Shown here piece after piece: positions 5,488 through 7,884 of a DNA stretch of 7,884 nt. The stretch is from the NCBI GenBank assembly GCA_947457975.1, contig CANGYC010000101.1:1-7884 (forward strand), given 5' to 3'. Source of the DNA: Comamonadaceae bacterium. Its GTDB lineage: Bacteria > Pseudomonadota > Gammaproteobacteria > Burkholderiales > Burkholderiaceae_C. Every line of letters starts with the position of its first letter. The stretch's first letter is position 1. A program made the position numbers and the translations under genes. Below the pieces are notes generated by a model. It ran no database searches. It was not told the DNA's origin and saw only the letters and a program-made list of their open reading frames with translations.

Positions 5488-6879
5488 TCAATCGCGCGTC
5501 ACGCGTGCGACTTCGGCGCGTGTGGTGATGCCCGCCTGCACCAGTCGCTCGGCGTCCTCGCGCATGAGCTGCATGCCGCCGGCAAGCGCCGCCTCGCGCA
5601 GCTGGGCTTCGGGCGCACGCTCATGGATGAGCTGGCTGATCGCCGCGTTGGCCACCAGCAGCTCGAACACACCCGTGCGTCCGGCATAGCCCGAGCGGGC
5701 GCAGGCCGGGCAGCCGGCTCCCGCGCAGGCCGTGCACAGCTTGCGCACTAGGCGCTGGGCCAGCACGCCCAGCAGCGAGGAGCTCAGCAAAAAGGGATCG
5801 ATTCCCATGTCCGTCAGCCGCGTGACGGCGCTGGCCGCGTCGTTGGTGTGCAAGGTGGCCAGCACCAGATGGCCCGTCAATGAGGCCTGAATGGCGATCT
5901 GCGCCGTCTCGAAGTCGCGGATCTCGCCAATCATGATGATGTCCGGGTCCTGCCGCAGGATGGCGCGCAGCGCTTTGGCAAAGTCCAGGTCGATGCGGCT
6001 GTTCACCTGTGTCTGGCCCACCCCGGCCAGCTCGTATTCAATGGGGTCCTCCACCGTCATGATGTTGGCCTGGTGGGCATCGAATCGGCTGAGCGCGGCA
6101 TAGAGCGTGGTGGTCTTGCCCGAGCCCGTGGGCCCGGTCACCAGCACGATGCCGTGCGGCTGGCCCAGCAGCTTGTCAAAGCGCTCGAGCGTGCGCCCCC
6201 CCATGCCCACGGCCTCCAGGCTCAGGCGCTCACCGCTCTTGTCCAAGAGGCGCAGCACGGCACGCTCGCCATGCGCATTGGGCAGGGTGGAGACGCGCAC
6301 ATCCACGGCGCGCGTACCTATGCGCAGCGAGATGCGGCCATCCTGCGGCAGCCGCTTTTCAGCAATATCGAGGTCGGCCATGATCTTCAGGCGCGAGATC
6401 AGCGCGGCGTGCAGCGCACGGTTGGGCTGCACCACCTCGCGCAGCAGGCCATCGACGCGAAAGCGCACAGCCGAGTGGCGCTCGTAGGGCTCGATGTGGA
6501 TGTCACTGGCACCGTCGCGCGCGGCCTGGGTGAGGAGCGCGTTAAGCAGGCGGATGATGGGCGCGTCGTCGTCGGTGGCCAGCAGGTCCTCCACCGCCGG
6601 CAGGTCCTGCAGGAGGCGCGCGAGGTCGGCGTCGTTCTCCACCTCGCTCACCACCGTGGCCGCACTGGACTCGGCCTGGGCATAGACGCTGCTGATGCGC
6701 TGCGCCAGCCAGGGGGCCTGGGCCTGCTGCACGTGCTGTACGGCGTGCTTGCGCAGCACCTCGCTGAAGGCGCCAGACACGGGCGCGCCGTGGTGCCACA
6801 AGGTCAGGCCGCCTTCGCTGTCCTCCAGCAGCAGCTGGTGGGCGCGGGCAAAGGCATAGGGCAGCGGATAGGCGGCCAT
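5488..6879 (-). CDS. gspE: Type II secretion system ATPase GspE
   Basis: The cytoplasmic hexameric ATPase that drives type II secretion. From the ATG at 6879 it has 463 residues: an N-terminal domain (1-100) starting MAAYPLPYAFARAHQLLLED, then the T2SSE catalytic core. Visible motifs are DGASDIHIEPYERHSAVRFR (122-141), Walker A GPTGSGKT (249-256), Asp box MTVEDPIEYEL (274-284), Walker B DPDIIMIGEIRD (311-322) and His box TGHLVLATLHTNDA (335-348). All key residues are present. The zinc-binding loop is very short: CTAC-AGAG-CPAC (Cys382, 385, 390, 393), where typical GspE proteins have about 29 residues between the pairs. A GTG at 6891 would give 467 residues and overlap the gspD stop as GTGA, but the GAGGTGA ribosome-binding site 8 nt before 6879 favours the ATG. 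PilB is unlikely given gspD and gspF beside it. Confidence 0.95.
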   Translation of the reverse strand: MAAYPLPYAFARAHQLLLEDSEGGLTLWHHGAPVSGAFSEVLRKHAVQHVQQAQAPWLAQRISSVYAQAESSAATVVSEVENDADLARLLQDLPAVEDLLATDDDAPIIRLLNALLTQAARDGASDIHIEPYERHSAVRFRVDGLLREVVQPNRALHAALISRLKIMADLDIAEKRLPQDGRISLRIGTRAVDVRVSTLPNAHGERAVLRLLDKSGERLSLEAVGMGGRTLERFDKLLGQPHGIVLVTGPTGSGKTTTLYAALSRFDAHQANIMTVEDPIEYELAGVGQTQVNSRIDLDFAKALRAILRQDPDIIMIGEIRDFETAQIAIQASLTGHLVLATLHTNDAASAVTRLTDMGIDPFLLSSSLLGVLAQRLVRKLCTACAGAGCPACARSGYAGRTGVFELLVANAAISQLIHERAPEAQLREAALAGGMQLMREDAERLVQAGITTRAEVARVTRD

Positions 6880-6887
6880 GCGCAGCG

Positions 6888-6894
6888 TCACCTC
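6888..6894 (-). promoter_or_regulatory. Ribosome-binding site GAGGTGA of gspE, overlapping the gspD stop codon
   Basis: GAGGTGA on the minus strand matches the 16S anti-Shine-Dalgarno complement over seven bases and lies 8 nt before the ATG at 6879. Its last three bases are the gspD stop codon TGA. This position decides the gspE start and suggests that ribosomes finishing gspD load directly onto gspE. Confidence 0.75.
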
Positions 6895-7884
6895 GGCGGG
6901 TTGGACGGCGGCAAGAGCGGCGCCGGTGTCTCGCGCGGCTGCCAGGGCGAGCCGGGGTTCATGGGTGGCAGGGTCTCGGTCGAGGGCAGTGGCCCGGCCG
7001 ACGACGGGGGCTGAAGGGTCAGTGGCTGGGTCGCTCCGGGCGGCGGTGCCTCGCGGCCAGGCCAGGGCGGCAGCCCGGTGGGCGCGGGCACCGGCAGCAG
7101 CGGATGGGGCGCGCCCTGACCCTGGCCCTGCTGGACGCGCATGAGCTCGTAACGGTCGAGCGTGAGCGCGTCCGTGGCGGTGGCGTCGCGCACCACCACA
7201 GGACGCAGAAACACCATCAGGTTGGTTTTCTTGCGCGAACGGGAGCGGCTCTTGAAAAGGTGGCCCAGGATCGGCAGGTTGGCCAGCAAGGGCACGCGCT
7301 CCTCGTTGTCGGCGTAGTCGTCCTGCAGCAAGCCACCGAGCACCACAATGGCGCCGTCCTCCACCAGGACATTGGAGTCGATGGAGCGCTTGTTGGTGAT
7401 GGGGCCTGAGAGCGCATTCACCGAGGAGGGCTGCACGCTGCTGACCTCCTGGGAGATGGCCATCTTGATGGTGCCACTCTCGCTGATCTGCGGGCGCACG
7501 CGCAGCGTCAGGCCCACGTCGCGCCGCTCGATGGTCTGAAAGGGATTGACCACGCCGTTGCTCACCACGCCGGTGTTGGTGTAGCGGCCCGTCACGAAGG
7601 GCACGTTCTGGCCAATGACGATGCGCGCTTCTTCGTTGTCCAGGGTCAGCAGGTTGGGGGTGGACAGGATGTTGCCGCTGCCCGTCTGCTCCAGCGCACG
7701 TGCCAAGAAGCCCAGCACGTATACGCCGTTGACACGCTGCGCTGCGCCCACATTCAGCCCCGTGCCAGGCGCGACGCCATTGGCCGTGGTGCCGGCCAGG
7801 CCCTGGGTGGCCAGGTTCAGGATGTTGTTGCCCGCCGTGCCAAAGTTGGTGCCCAGCAGGCCAATCACGCCGCTGCCGTTGCGG
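6888..7884 (-). CDS. gspD: Type II secretion system secretin GspD (N-terminus outside the window)
   Basis: The C-terminal 331 residues of the outer-membrane secretin, which forms the multimeric channel for folded exoproteins. The frame is open to the window edge; the GTG at 7868 is an internal Val. Seen in order are GVYVLGFLARALEQTGSGNI and LSTPNLLTLDNEEA, the gate-region block IVIGQNVPFVTG, ERRDVGLTLRVRPQI, NVLVEDGAIVVLGGLL, and the secretin signature VPLLANLPILGHLFKSR followed by KKTNLMVFLRPVVV. After the secretin domain comes a tail of about 78 residues with 27 prolines and no cysteine, unlike the short S-domain that binds a pilotin in enterobacterial GspD. The gene is first of the visible D-E-F series. 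The earlier N0-N3 domains, signal peptide and promoter cannot be seen. PilQ is less likely because of the downstream gspE and gspF. Confidence 0.95.
   Translation of the reverse strand, partial: RNGSGVIGLLGTNFGTAGNNILNLATQGLAGTTANGVAPGTGLNVGAAQRVNGVYVLGFLARALEQTGSGNILSTPNLLTLDNEEARIVIGQNVPFVTGRYTNTGVVSNGVVNPFQTIERRDVGLTLRVRPQISESGTIKMAISQEVSSVQPSSVNALSGPITNKRSIDSNVLVEDGAIVVLGGLLQDDYADNEERVPLLANLPILGHLFKSRSRSRKKTNLMVFLRPVVVRDATATDALTLDRYELMRVQQGQGQGAPHPLLPVPAPTGLPPWPGREAPPPGATQPLTLQPPSSAGPLPSTETLPPMNPGSPWQPRETPAPLLPPSNPPR

Noticed and set aside
4602..5528. 308-codon plus-strand open frame opposite gspF
   Set aside because: Gln/His/Arg-rich antisense reading with no domain, while gspF is unambiguous on the minus strand.
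6073..7014. 313-codon plus-strand open frame opposite gspE and the end of gspD
   Set aside because: gspE and gspD on the other strand carry complete family motifs; this frame is an antisense shadow.
1..7884. CRISPR array, insertion sequence, integron, tRNA or rRNA
   Set aside because: I saw no regularly spaced repeats, no transposase-like or integrase-like protein, no terminal inverted repeats with target duplications, and no tRNA- or rRNA-like sequence.

Overview
The window looks like an ordinary chromosomal segment of a GC-rich betaproteobacterium, most likely order Burkholderiales and probably Comamonadaceae or a close relative. The evidence is high GC with G/C-ending codons, two Bug-type (TctC-like) periplasmic solute receptors each preceded by a shared GACAGGAG ribosome-binding segment, a DUF1840 protein (a small family I associate with betaproteobacteria), and type II secretion genes in the order D-E-F. 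The lineage is inferred from gene content only; no rRNA or other taxonomic marker is present.

Layout, left to right. Bases 1-665 (+) hold the C-terminal half of a phenylacetate-CoA-ligase-like (PaaK family) adenylating enzyme that begins outside the window. Two complete Bug-family receptor genes follow on the same strand (797-1789 and 1935-2957). Each has its own likely promoter, a good ribosome-binding site and a textbook intrinsic terminator, so they are separate transcription units. No TctA/TctB membrane genes are present. On the minus strand, 3011-3337 encodes a DUF1840 protein. It is transcribed divergently from a putative Fe(II)/2-oxoglutarate dioxygenase (about 3438-4175, +) across a 100-bp region. 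The right half (4188-7884, minus) is the 3' end of a type II secretion operon: gspD (secretin, N-terminus outside the window), gspE (ATPase) and gspF (inner-membrane platform). It runs into the dioxygenase gene tail to tail with only 12 bp between them.

How the genes work together. GspE powers the system by ATP hydrolysis at the cytoplasmic face, GspF is the polytopic membrane protein on which it acts, and GspD forms the outer-membrane channel. gspD and gspE are translationally linked: the gspE ribosome-binding site lies across the gspD stop codon. The Bug receptors probably bind small organic acids or related metabolites in the periplasm, and the CoA ligase may activate an imported aromatic or other acid, but the substrates cannot be read from sequence.

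I found no mobile element, CRISPR array, tRNA, rRNA or convincing undescribed multi-gene system. The points most worth a second look are a shortened zinc-binding loop in GspE, a proline-rich tail on GspD, a perfect 12-bp inverted repeat just inside the dioxygenase gene, a Lys-to-Arg change at a probable catalytic position of the CoA ligase, a three-codon upstream reading frame before gspF, and a shared upstream motif at the two receptor genes.
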